Below, piece by piece: positions 1 to 8,119 of a stretch of DNA of 51,137 bases (position 1 is its first letter; every line of letters starts with the position of its first letter). The notes beneath the pieces are model-generated. The model was not told the DNA's origin, did not search any database, and saw only the letters and a list, made by a program, of their open reading frames with translations. This stretch comes from an uncultured Prevotellaceae bacterium. GTDB lineage: Bacteria > Bacteroidota > Bacteroidia > Bacteroidales > Bacteroidaceae. The translations under genes and the position numbers were made by a program. The DNA is taken from positions 1 through 51,137 of the forward strand of contig CACWNV010000041.1 of the NCBI GenBank assembly GCA_902762325.1. The letters run 5' to 3'.

Positions 1-262
1 TTGAAAAGTATGAGAAGGAATATCGGAGTACAGCTTGCTCTGAGCGGGTGTGCTTATAGATAATAAGGGGTATGTGTAGAGTTTGTGCCGAGGTGGGGAC
101 GAAGCCGCTGAGCGGAGGAGCAGAATAATGGATTTATGGAGATGAAGGGATAGGAGATTGTTGAAGGGGTATGTTTTTTTTGTGCATACCTCTTTATGCC
201 TCAATGGGGACGCTCGAAGAGCGGAAACACGAAATAACGGAGAACTTAAATTGATGTAATAC
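1..262. other. Leading non-coding stretch before the defence operon
   Basis: No convincing gene is visible. An open frame at 3-59 (19 codons ending in TAG) could be the tail of a gene cut by the window edge, but it is too short to identify. A 6-bp inverted repeat GGTATG/CATACC at 168-190 encloses a run of eight T residues and might be a terminator or part of a leader. No perfect TAnnTTTG promoter box is seen; TAGAGTTTG at 77-85 has one base too many in the spacer. The operon promoter is therefore unresolved or lies outside the window. Confidence 0.4.
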
Positions 263-1321
263 ATGGAATCGTTATACAATACAGTACTGAAAAAGAAGCA
301 AGATGTTAGCCAAATAACATGCAACCCTACGCTTGGAGCTATGGATTTGGACTATTGCAAGATACTGGACAGCCTTGTGCCAACAGATGATTTTGTTACC
401 AGTAGGGTGAAATCATGCTTAAAGGAGTTGGACCTTGCGGGTGGCATTGACTTTAATGGTCATTACTTGTCAGCGTTTGATGCGTATAACGAGGCAGTAA
501 CATACTACGATTTAAAGCAGCGTGGATTCAATGTACATGGTATTCCAGAGGCATCATCATCAACCCCTGACTTTGAAGTGGAATTTACGTTTAAAGATTG
601 GGATGGGGCTCAGAAGACGGAAAATGTGTTTCTTGAGGTGAAGTCTCTTGCATACGCAAACGGTAATGAAGAATATAAAAAGGCACAGGATGCGGCTTTT
701 GAGAGCAATGTTCGAATAGAGGAACAACATAACAGAGGTCGCAGATTTTGCTCTTCCGAGTATTGCGTCTCGCCATTGGGAGATAAGGATACTGGACCAA
801 CTGCTGAGATAGAAGAGTTTAATAAGAAAATCTGCAACAATATCAAGCCAAGCCAGTTTAAGTATGGAAATGATGCGGACACTATATTGTTTGTTGACAT
901 GAGCCAATATATGTTTCCTTTCAAAGTTGAGGAATGTCTGCCAGTTTTCCCTAATGTGCAAAGACACTATTCAGCAAGCGGAAGGTTATGGATGATTGCA
1001 TTTGGTATAGAAGGGGAGCGAATTTTCTCTTGGCCAGAATTTGAGGGAAAAGGTAACTTTGACAAGCTATTGGAAAAGCCGGGAATTCTGAATTGTGATG
1101 AATTTAGTTGCATAAAAGGTATTATATTCTGCTCTGGTTCTGAAAAAGGAAAGAGAAAATTGTATGGTTTCTACCGATACGAGGATGAGGAACTGAAAAC
1201 AACCAACTTCATCCACCATGCGTGCGATTTCGTGAATGATGATAAAAATACATATGGCTTTAAATTCTTTAAAAATCTGGAAGAGGATTTGATGAAGCGG
1301 TTTGGAGGAAATGAGGCATAA
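263..1321 (+). CDS. PD-(D/E)XK nuclease-fold protein, first gene of defence operon
   Basis: A 352-residue protein without signal peptide or membrane segment. The first third resembles the PD-(D/E)XK nuclease core: a helix with Glu77 (NEAVTYYDLKQRGF), a PEASS turn, then PDFEVEF at 102-108 and FLEVKS at 123-128. These give Asp103, Glu125 and Lys127 in the expected spacing. The rest, rich in Lys, Phe and Tyr, is not recognised. It lies 45 nt upstream of the HsdM-like gene in the same direction, so it is probably part of that system. The fold is inferred from motif order only; activity, and whether it cuts DNA or merely binds it, is unknown. Restriction enzymes and Holliday-type nucleases share this fold. 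The ATG at 263 is the first good start of the operon. Confidence 0.6.
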   Translation: MESLYNTVLKKKQDVSQITCNPTLGAMDLDYCKILDSLVPTDDFVTSRVKSCLKELDLAGGIDFNGHYLSAFDAYNEAVTYYDLKQRGFNVHGIPEASSSTPDFEVEFTFKDWDGAQKTENVFLEVKSLAYANGNEEYKKAQDAAFESNVRIEEQHNRGRRFCSSEYCVSPLGDKDTGPTAEIEEFNKKICNNIKPSQFKYGNDADTILFVDMSQYMFPFKVEECLPVFPNVQRHYSASGRLWMIAFGIEGERIFSWPEFEGKGNFDKLLEKPGILNCDEFSCIKGIIFCSGSEKGKRKLYGFYRYEDEELKTTNFIHHACDFVNDDKNTYGFKFFKNLEEDLMKRFGGNEA

Positions 1322-1365
1322 AATAGAAGTTTTAATTGAGAATAAATAGATATATCTTGAAGTGT

Positions 1366-3093
1366 ATGGTAGATTATCAACGTAACGATATAGTTAAACT
1401 TAATGAATCTAAGTTTAAGGAACTGGAAGGACAACTATGGTTCAGTGACAACGCCTTTGTGATAGCGGAGGTGGGAAAGGGTGGTACGGTCTCTTTAAAT
1501 GAACTTGATGAGACAGTATCAGCCAGCGAGATTCTGCCTATGCCAGTCAGCAAGAAGCATGCAGGGAATATCTATTATGACCCGATTATTGCGGCCTCAA
1601 TCATTGGACCTAATGATGAGATTCCTGTACACAGCACAGACTATTCTTACTTTATGGATCATTTGGGAAGGGTTACCGAAGAGGACGGCACAACCCTGCG
1701 TGCTCTTGTAGAGGGACAAAAGTTCAAATATGTGCATGAAGTGCAGCATTGGCTGAGAGAACGATATGGGACTGATGATTTGAAAGTACATCATAAAATC
1801 ATCACGATGGCTGAAGTTCAGTACCGTAGCCTCTGGAACCTTCGTGAGAGTTTGCTTGAAGCAGGGGTGTCATCCTATCAATTCCTCTATGAGATGGCAA
1901 ATATGCTGTATCTGAGGTGGATGACCTTTTATGACGAGAAAGAAGCTGATAGATGGAAAAAGCTAGAACAGGCGTCAGGTGAAGACCTGTTGCATTTTTA
2001 TCAGGAAGCAATTCGTCAAACCAAACAACAGACCCGCATATACTCGGCATCTGTTCTCGTCGAAGCCATTAAAGTGGTGTCGAAATGTGCCAAACAAGAA
2101 AATATCGCAGAGCTGTTTGACTTGATGCTACAGGAAAACAGCAAGGCAAAGGATGGTGGTGCCATTCAAAATGCAACTCCTAAAGTGCTGGCTCAACTGT
2201 TGGTGAAGGTGATGCAACCGAAACTAGGAGAACATTGGCATGACCCAGCCGCAGGATTCTCGGGCTTCTTGGTAGAAATAGACAAATATCTGCGAGAAAA
2301 CAATCAACAATACCAGACACTGACGGAGGAGGAAAGAAAGTTTCAAATTACAGAAGCCCTTTCTGGCATGGAGTTTCAAAGAGAAGCTGCCCGAATAGGA
2401 TTCTGCAATACAAGGTTTCACGGGCTGTGGTGTAATGTGAAGCATGGTGATTCCTTGGAGGCGGTAGATTATCAGCAGTATGACGGCATTATCTGTGAGC
2501 CGCCTATTCAGATGTTCTCTTTGGCAGGGAAGCAAAGTTCTGGAACCTATAAGAACAAACAGTTGGAGTTTGTAGAATTGATCCTGAAGTCCCTCAGTTA
2601 CCAGTTTGAAGGTCGTGCAGCCATGTTGCTGCCTGAGAGTTTCTTTTATAAATCTGGATGGGAATACAGACATATTCGTAAATTCTTATTTGAAGAATAT
2701 AGCAATCACGCTATACTACGATTGCCTAAAGGTATTTATCCGAACACCAACATCTCGATGTGCGCCATTTTCCTGAGATGTAGGCCTAGTGAAGACGGAA
2801 AGGTGCTAATATATGATATGCAATCAGAGAAACTGAAACCTGAACAATTGCAGGATGTGTCAGTTTTCAATGGATTTATTAAGGCATACCGAGACGGGGT
2901 GTTTGGCAAAAAAACTTATTTCCTTTCGTTAAATCAATTTCGCAATGATGATTATCAAATAAACTTTGGTGCGGACAACGATAGTGAAAAGCCGCAGATG
3001 GAAACACCATCGTATTACCTGTTGGAAGCCAACAAGATTGTGAGGGAAATCCGTAGCCTATTGTCGAAAATGGAGAAAGAAATCAATGGTTGA
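1366..3093 (+). CDS. HsdM-like N6-adenine methyltransferase homologue with degenerate motifs
   Basis: A 575-residue protein related to type I restriction HsdM / N6_Mtase proteins. The methyltransferase fold is recognisable: motif I region HDPAAGFSGFLVEI (residues about 292-305), the GMEFQREAARIG segment, motif IV region DGIICEPPI (373-381), and the downstream GRAAMLLPESFF and LPKGIYPNTNISM blocks typical of HsdM. Two key motifs are altered. The usual GxGG of motif I reads GFSG, and the (N/D)PP(F/Y) catalytic motif reads EPPI. This suggests it binds DNA or S-adenosylmethionine poorly or does not methylate. I chose ATG 1366 over the upstream TTG (1336) because homology-like sequence begins there. 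It overlaps the HsdS-like gene by 8 nt. No HsdR is present. Confidence 0.8.
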   Translation: MVDYQRNDIVKLNESKFKELEGQLWFSDNAFVIAEVGKGGTVSLNELDETVSASEILPMPVSKKHAGNIYYDPIIAASIIGPNDEIPVHSTDYSYFMDHLGRVTEEDGTTLRALVEGQKFKYVHEVQHWLRERYGTDDLKVHHKIITMAEVQYRSLWNLRESLLEAGVSSYQFLYEMANMLYLRWMTFYDEKEADRWKKLEQASGEDLLHFYQEAIRQTKQQTRIYSASVLVEAIKVVSKCAKQENIAELFDLMLQENSKAKDGGAIQNATPKVLAQLLVKVMQPKLGEHWHDPAAGFSGFLVEIDKYLRENNQQYQTLTEEERKFQITEALSGMEFQREAARIGFCNTRFHGLWCNVKHGDSLEAVDYQQYDGIICEPPIQMFSLAGKQSSGTYKNKQLEFVELILKSLSYQFEGRAAMLLPESFFYKSGWEYRHIRKFLFEEYSNHAILRLPKGIYPNTNISMCAIFLRCRPSEDGKVLIYDMQSEKLKPEQLQDVSVFNGFIKAYRDGVFGKKTYFLSLNQFRNDDYQINFGADNDSEKPQMETPSYYLLEANKIVREIRSLLSKMEKEING

Positions 3094-3721
3094 CAACGTA
3101 TATAAAGAATCGATACGCGAGATTCCTCTGTCTGAACTTGTATGGGTACGCTCTGCAAGAAGACCAGAGAGGGTGGAGGAGTACCCCTTCAAAGGGGCGG
3201 TGCCTTATATAGACATCAAGGCTTTGGAAACGGCAGCACCAAACAGATATACTGAGGCTTCTAACTTCATCATGAGCAAACAAGACTTGGTCATGGTGAA
3301 GGATGGGCATCGCAGTGGTAAGGTGTTTCATGGAATGGAAGGCGTTGCAGCTTCTACATTTGTTATTTTGTCGCAGGGTAGTAATGAAATATCCATAGAA
3401 TACCTATATTGCTATTTGGCCTACCGCTATGATGATTTTCAGAACAGAAAAAGAGGTACAGCCGTTGGCCATTTGGACTTGAGATATCTGAAGGATTTGT
3501 TGATACCTCTTCCTGATATAAATAAACAAAGAGAGGTAGCTGAAAAATATCAGTTCATAGAAACGTTAGTCAACGAAACGAAGGTGAAAGCACTGCGATT
3601 GAAAGAATTGGCCACGGCCCTGGATAATAAAAGTTTGAAGGCTGCAAGTGAAAACTTGCAAATGCAGGTAGAAATGATGCATAAAGCCTGGCTTCATCAG
3701 ATTTTTGATAGAGCACTATGA
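3086..3721 (+). CDS. Half-length HsdS-like specificity subunit
   Basis: A 211-residue protein resembling one half of a type I restriction specificity subunit. It has one target-recognition domain (about residues 10-140, with VPYIDIKALE, a KDGHRSGKV strand and GHLDLRYLKDLLIPLP) followed by one helical conserved region (PLPDINKQREVAEKY, then a long coiled-coil-like helix). Full HsdS has two such units, so this form would have to dimerise to read a palindromic or bipartite site. Its start overlaps the HsdM-like gene by 8 nt (ATGGTTGA) and its stop overlaps the ATPase start (ATGA), which implies translational coupling and complex formation. It presumably supplies sequence specificity to a non-canonical partner. 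Confidence 0.75.
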   Translation: MVDNVYKESIREIPLSELVWVRSARRPERVEEYPFKGAVPYIDIKALETAAPNRYTEASNFIMSKQDLVMVKDGHRSGKVFHGMEGVAASTFVILSQGSNEISIEYLYCYLAYRYDDFQNRKRGTAVGHLDLRYLKDLLIPLPDINKQREVAEKYQFIETLVNETKVKALRLKELATALDNKSLKAASENLQMQVEMMHKAWLHQIFDRAL

Positions 3722-5313
3722 AGATAAAAAGACTGTTTATCCCTGTATATAAGAACGTGACAGTAGATCTAAAACTGAATGCCGACCAAATAACATTATT
3801 GGTTGGTCAGAACGGTATGGGGAAATCAAATCTTTTGGAGGCATTGCTTTTGATATTCGATGAGTTGTATCAATTGAAAACAAAAGGCAAGCGGGCAGAG
3901 AAGCAATTCATTCACTACGAGATGGAATATGAGTGTAAGGGGCGGAATTTTGCGATAACCAAAATGACAGAGAAGCACAACATCTCGGAATATACTATCA
4001 GCGTAGACAATCCTGAAGACATTCATCCGATAGATATAGAAGAATTGGAGCTGCCCAACCAGATTATAGGCTATTATTCAGGCGAGAATAAACGAATAAG
4101 GCAGTTGGTGCATAAGCATATACAAAGCGAAGAAAGGTCAAAGCGTATACAGTATGCAAGGGGCAATGAGGATGGACATAGACCACGAAAGTTGTTCTTT
4201 GCGGAAAACCGACACTCTATGTTGGTGCTTACAACACTCTTTCTTTATAAGGATCATCGCCGATATGGTGAAAATATCAAGAAGGTATTGCATGATATTG
4301 TTCATTTGGAAAGTTGGGACAGGATTCATTTGAAGTTTCGTAATCCACAAATTGCCATTGCCACCAATCTGCGAAAGGAAGGACTGACGCTTGAATACTA
4401 TCATGATATGCTTTTGCAGGGATATAATCTTGAAGAAACCCCCATATTCTGGGGGGTCAAGGGTGTCGTAGACAAGTTACTGCGTCTGTTGCTTTATTAT
4501 TTCATTGATAATAGTCGGAACTATGGCATTATGCCTGCTAAGCAGGGAAAGAAAGAATACTTTGAAATTGAAGGTATCCCCTCTGATGATAATTTCAAGG
4601 AACTGCTTTACGACAGGTTTCCTACGCCAATGGAATTCCTGAATGCGCTGGAAGAATGCTTTGTATTGAATATGGTAGAGAAATTTGACATCGTCCTTCA
4701 TAAAGAAGGAGAGAGAGAACGGTATCCCTATCTGCAAATGAGTGAAGGAGAACAGCAATATCTAACGGTGATGGGGCTCATCGCCTTAGCACACAGTAGC
4801 CAAGATGAAACGCTTTTCTTGCTAGATGAACCAGATATCCATATCAATCCTCTGTGGCAGCGGAATTATATCAAGAATATACTGGATTTGTCTAATACTG
4901 TAGAAGATAAAAAGAGTAATGCATTCTTTATTTCAACTCATAGCCAGTTGCTGGTACAGGCAAACACAAGGGGTAATAAAGACGTAGATTTGCTTTTATT
5001 CAAACGTGATGAGGATGAGAAGATACAGATAGATACAGACGAGGATGAAGTGCTTAATAATTGGCGTATAGACCAAGTGTTGATGAGTAAGTATTTCGAT
5101 TTGCCATCGTCGCGACCTGCATCGCTTGATGAATTTATGAAGCAAAGAAAGACGTTTGTCAGCGGGGAAAAGAAAAACGTTGACGGTAATAGTTTGAGGA
5201 CTGAGGCAGATGAGTTTGGCTATTTGCCGACCGGCGAAACAATGGCCGACGTTGAGGCCATGGTATATATACACCAAATGGCAGAGAAGCTGAGAAAGGA
5301 GGGGCATCTATGA
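3718..5313 (+). CDS. OLD/RecF-type AAA ATPase, PtuA-like
   Basis: A 531-residue ABC-type ATPase. It has Walker A GQNGMGKS (residues 30-37), signature-like SEGEQQY, Walker B TLFLLDEPDIHINP and an H-loop STHSQLL, so it should dimerise around ATP. The C-terminal tail (after about 440) is a helical region with LPTGETMADVEAM. An ATPase of this class directly followed by a TIGR02646-like HNH nuclease is the layout of Septu (PtuA/PtuB) and of the retron Ec78 effector pair. It overlaps the HsdS-like gene by 4 nt upstream and the HNH gene by 4 nt downstream. The likely role is to sense an infection trigger and gate the nuclease; that is inference from the family. Confidence 0.8.
   Translation: MKIKRLFIPVYKNVTVDLKLNADQITLLVGQNGMGKSNLLEALLLIFDELYQLKTKGKRAEKQFIHYEMEYECKGRNFAITKMTEKHNISEYTISVDNPEDIHPIDIEELELPNQIIGYYSGENKRIRQLVHKHIQSEERSKRIQYARGNEDGHRPRKLFFAENRHSMLVLTTLFLYKDHRRYGENIKKVLHDIVHLESWDRIHLKFRNPQIAIATNLRKEGLTLEYYHDMLLQGYNLEETPIFWGVKGVVDKLLRLLLYYFIDNSRNYGIMPAKQGKKEYFEIEGIPSDDNFKELLYDRFPTPMEFLNALEECFVLNMVEKFDIVLHKEGERERYPYLQMSEGEQQYLTVMGLIALAHSSQDETLFLLDEPDIHINPLWQRNYIKNILDLSNTVEDKKSNAFFISTHSQLLVQANTRGNKDVDLLLFKRDEDEKIQIDTDEDEVLNNWRIDQVLMSKYFDLPSSRPASLDEFMKQRKTFVSGEKKNVDGNSLRTEADEFGYLPTGETMADVEAMVYIHQMAEKLRKEGHL
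5295..5302 (+). promoter_or_regulatory. Strong Shine-Dalgarno site for the HNH gene
   Basis: AAAGGAGG lies 7 nt before the ATG at 5310, inside the end of the ATPase coding sequence. Near-perfect Shine-Dalgarno sites are uncommon in Bacteroidota, so this one fixes the start of the HNH gene and may reflect foreign origin of the module. Confidence 0.6.
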
Positions 5314-6020
5314 AGTATATAGACAGGAGTAGAGTGGGAGTGCCTGCAAACCTGCAAGGGCAAGCTGCTCAGACATCCGGGGGAGCGGTACAAAAGAGCA
5401 TTTATGCCCATGCAGATGTTAAGAATGCTTTGAATAATTTGCAGCATGGTATCTGTTGCTATTGTGAGACTCATTATCAAGCCTCTTGCCCTGGCGATGT
5501 AGAACATTTCCGTCCTAAAAATGGATGGCAACAGGATAGGAATGATAAGGAATTGCATCAACCAGGATACTATTGGTTGGCTTACAAGTGGGAAAATTTG
5601 CTGTATGCGTGTGAATGGTGCAACAGGATATACAAACATAATTACTTTCCTTTGAAAGACCCTTCGAAGCGGTTTGATCCAAATGTTAAGGATATTTCAG
5701 AGGAGGAACCTCTTCTGATTAATCCATACGAAGAACAACATCCTGAGAATCATCTGAAATTTGAGGGAATAAACATCATCGGACTAACACCAGAAGGTAA
5801 TGCTTCAATAGAGTATTATGGCTTAGACCGAAAGGAGTTGGATGAGCCCCGACGGGGAATCTACAATGAGATTAATGCATTTGTAGATTTAGCTGAACTC
5901 TCGCGTGGAACTCCCAATGAAGCTTTGGCGCAGAACAAGGTGAAGAACTTTGTGAATCAGAAAATCTATGAAGGCCAGCATACATTGCTGATAAAGTGCA
6001 ATTTTGGAGCATATCTTTGA
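5310..6020 (+). CDS. HNH endonuclease, PtuB-like (TIGR02646-type)
   Basis: A 236-residue HNH nuclease. It shows a CCYCE zinc knuckle (49-53), the DVEHFRPK catalytic strand (63-70, His66), Asn96 in KWENLLYACEWCN, and a second CxxC (101-104) with NRIYKHNYFPL (105-115). This matches the retron-Ec78/Septu PtuB class and the usual length of about 230-250 residues. It starts inside the ATPase stop (ATGA overlap), so the two are co-translated. PtuB proteins are expected to cleave nucleic acid when released or activated by the PtuA ATPase. What is unusual is the fusion of this pair to an HsdM/HsdS-like pair in one operon. Confidence 0.85.
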   Translation: MKYIDRSRVGVPANLQGQAAQTSGGAVQKSIYAHADVKNALNNLQHGICCYCETHYQASCPGDVEHFRPKNGWQQDRNDKELHQPGYYWLAYKWENLLYACEWCNRIYKHNYFPLKDPSKRFDPNVKDISEEEPLLINPYEEQHPENHLKFEGINIIGLTPEGNASIEYYGLDRKELDEPRRGIYNEINAFVDLAELSRGTPNEALAQNKVKNFVNQKIYEGQHTLLIKCNFGAYL

Positions 6021-6022
6021 TT

Positions 6023-6148
6023 ATGACGCAGGAGGAACGGTGGTTATTGCGATATAATGAAGTGAAAGGTTTTATTGAAACAAATCACCGCAATCAGTCT
6101 AAGTATGCGGAAGAGAAAAGGCAAATGTTAATGAAGAAATATGATTGA
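6023..6148 (+). CDS. 41-aa helicase-associated (HA) domain micro-ORF
   Basis: A short frame, ATG 6023 to TGA 6148, that automated callers would miss. The sequence (MTQEERWLLRYNEVKGFIET, then NHRNQSKYAEEKRQ) resembles the helicase-associated domain (PF03457) repeated at the C-termini of Bacteroidota helicases: an aromatic/Leu helix followed by an H-R-N-x-S-K-Y loop. It sits 2 nt after the HNH stop and its stop overlaps the next start by 8 nt (ATGATTGA), so it looks translated and coupled. A single HA unit is a DNA-binding-like helical bundle. It could be a genuine small subunit or a relic of a longer protein. The match is by eye. Confidence 0.55.
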   Translation: MTQEERWLLRYNEVKGFIETNHRNQSKYAEEKRQMLMKKYD

Positions 6149-6680
6149 ACCTAAAGCAAAACAGATATTAGAAGAAACATTTCAGGATGTCTTGACAATG
6201 CTGGGGCTACCACCGCTGCCCTATACATTCGTATATGAAAAAATGGGCGGACGTTTTCTGACAATGGAGAATTCTGAAGAGGTGGATAACACAAATCACA
6301 TCATATACGTTAATGAGGAATGGGCAAATGCTATGTTAAAAGATTGCCCATACGATTTGTATTACCTGCAAGCGCATGAGGCTAGACATGTGTATCAGCA
6401 CATGTAGGTGATCTTGATGAGAACAGGAGGACAGCCCAAAGAGGATAGGGCTTTGGTTGTATCATGGATGGTCAACATCCAGAACTACCAAAGAAATCTA
6501 GGAGGTAATACAGTGCTGCCTTATCAACGCCAACCAGTAGAGGTGGATGCTAATGCTTTTGCAAATTTCTATGTGCTGGTTAAGGGCATAGGCGGAGCAA
6601 GGGTGCCTGCTGAATCTGATGATTTGGTAACTCAAAGACTGAAAGAGATAGCTGCGCAGTATGGGATGGTGATAAAGTAA
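6141..6680 (+). pseudogene. HExxH metallopeptidase-like gene interrupted by an amber codon
   Basis: Two same-frame segments (6141-6407 and 6408-6680) separated only by TAG at 6405-6407. Joined, they would give about 179 residues. The first ends with HEARHVYQHM, an HExxH zinc motif. The second carries VEVDANAFANF, like the third-ligand ExxA helix of minimal gluzincins such as ImmA/IrrE-type peptidases. The stop lies between the two, so a terminated product would lack the third ligand. A single C-to-T change in a Gln CAG codon would explain it. Alternatives are amber readthrough or internal restart at GTG 6408 or ATG 6417. In the operon it follows the HA micro-ORF and may have been an accessory protease of the first system. 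Confidence 0.6.
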
Positions 6681-6746
6681 GGAAGGTGCCTGCGATGAGC
6701 AGAGGAAGAGTGACGAGAGAAGTGAAACCAATATAAATAGAATCAT

Positions 6747-8117
6747 ATGAAGACAATTAAGTCAATAACGATTGAAGAACTATTTGGAAGCTACAATCAT
6801 CATATTGAGTTTAAACAACAAGAAGATATAACAATCCTGCTTGGACAGAATGGAATAGGAAAAACTTCTATTCTGAAAATACTTGATATGTTGTTTAATC
6901 ACCAGTTAAGTCTGTTGACGCAAATTCCTTTCAAAAAGACAACAATTGTGTTCGATAATGACTTGGAGTTGATCATAAAGTTGGTAAATGGTACTAGTGA
7001 GCAGGCCTTTGATTATGAATTTTCAACAGGTGATTGGATTGAAGCTACTAGATGCAGTATTATAGCCAATAATGTAAAGACAGTCTTACGAAATGCACGT
7101 AACTATATATCCGATCGCTACAAAAATGATGAGGATGTATGGATAGACAGGAAAACAGGGGCATGGATGACAGGAGAAGAGCTTGTATGGCAAATAATGT
7201 CAGAAAACTCTTTATTTAGTTTTGACTCAGAAGAAATATATCCGATGTTCCTTTATAGGCTGATTGATGATGTGAATGTAAACTTCATACATACCAACAG
7301 ATTACAAACGCAATTAGCCTCTGTGATACCTGGAAGAGCAATCTCTAAGGGCATCGTAGAATATCAGAATACGCTTGATATAATAGCCGTAGAGATGAAA
7401 GAGAGGTTGGAAAGAGTGAAAAAACAATACGGACAAAGGGCCGCAGAACTTGACCAGACCTATCCTTATAGACTTGTAGAGAATTTGGCAACACCAAAAT
7501 TTTCAAAAGCAGAATTGCATAATCAAACATCTTTATTGGAAGAGCAAGAAGCCAAGCGCATTCGTCTGGTAGAAGCAGGTTTGTTGAAATTGAAAAATCA
7601 AGAGATGAAGCCTCTTAAGACAGACTCGCAGAGCCCGTATGTATTGAAAGCGATTTCTATATTTGTTTCTGATTTGAGGGAGAAATTCTCAATACTTGAC
7701 GAAGAACTGGAAAGGATAGAACTATTTCGCGAACTAATTAATAGTCGATTTTTAAGAAAGAAAGTGATAGTAGATGACGAGATGGGTATTGAAGTTGTAT
7801 CAACAATCAATGATAAAGAAATACCATTGAGTAAGTTATCTTCTGGTGAGCAACATTTGCTGGTACTCTATTATGATATGATTTTTAGGTATCCTGCAGG
7901 AACGTTGTTGTTGATTGACGAGCCGGAAATCTCTCTCCATATATCATGGCAGAAGAAGTTTATCCCTGAGATGAAACGAATCATGACAATCAACCAAATG
8001 AAAGCTATCATTGCAACCCACTCACCAAGTTTGATAGGCAGGTATTGGGGGATTACAGAGGAGCTGGATAAAGACCTAAATGATGCCAATAAGAATAATG
8101 ATGCTAATATAGACTGA
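6747..8117 (+). CDS. AAA15-type ATPase, PARIS AriA-like
   Basis: A 456-residue ABC-type ATPase. Walker A is GQNGIGKT (33-40), followed by an extended coiled-coil-like middle (about 210-330), an SSGEQHLLVL signature, Walker B TLLLIDEPEISLHISW and IIATHSPSLIG as H-loop. A DUF4435 Toprim-type gene follows 2 nt later. ATPase plus DUF4435 is the arrangement of PARIS (AriA/AriB), an abortive defence system that detects phage anti-restriction proteins. In known PARIS the ATPase assembles into a ring that holds AriB until a trigger appears. Assignment rests on pairing, motifs and sizes; related Toprim/OLD pairs cannot be excluded. Its codon and base composition match the AT-rich island. Confidence 0.7.
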   Translation: MKTIKSITIEELFGSYNHHIEFKQQEDITILLGQNGIGKTSILKILDMLFNHQLSLLTQIPFKKTTIVFDNDLELIIKLVNGTSEQAFDYEFSTGDWIEATRCSIIANNVKTVLRNARNYISDRYKNDEDVWIDRKTGAWMTGEELVWQIMSENSLFSFDSEEIYPMFLYRLIDDVNVNFIHTNRLQTQLASVIPGRAISKGIVEYQNTLDIIAVEMKERLERVKKQYGQRAAELDQTYPYRLVENLATPKFSKAELHNQTSLLEEQEAKRIRLVEAGLLKLKNQEMKPLKTDSQSPYVLKAISIFVSDLREKFSILDEELERIELFRELINSRFLRKKVIVDDEMGIEVVSTINDKEIPLSKLSSGEQHLLVLYYDMIFRYPAGTLLLIDEPEISLHISWQKKFIPEMKRIMTINQMKAIIATHSPSLIGRYWGITEELDKDLNDANKNNDANID

Positions 8118-8119
8118 CG

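Noticed and set aside
263-6020. A complete type I restriction-modification system.
   Set aside because: No HsdR translocase/helicase gene is in the window, the S subunit is half length and the M motifs are altered. The ATPase-HNH pair is not an HsdR.
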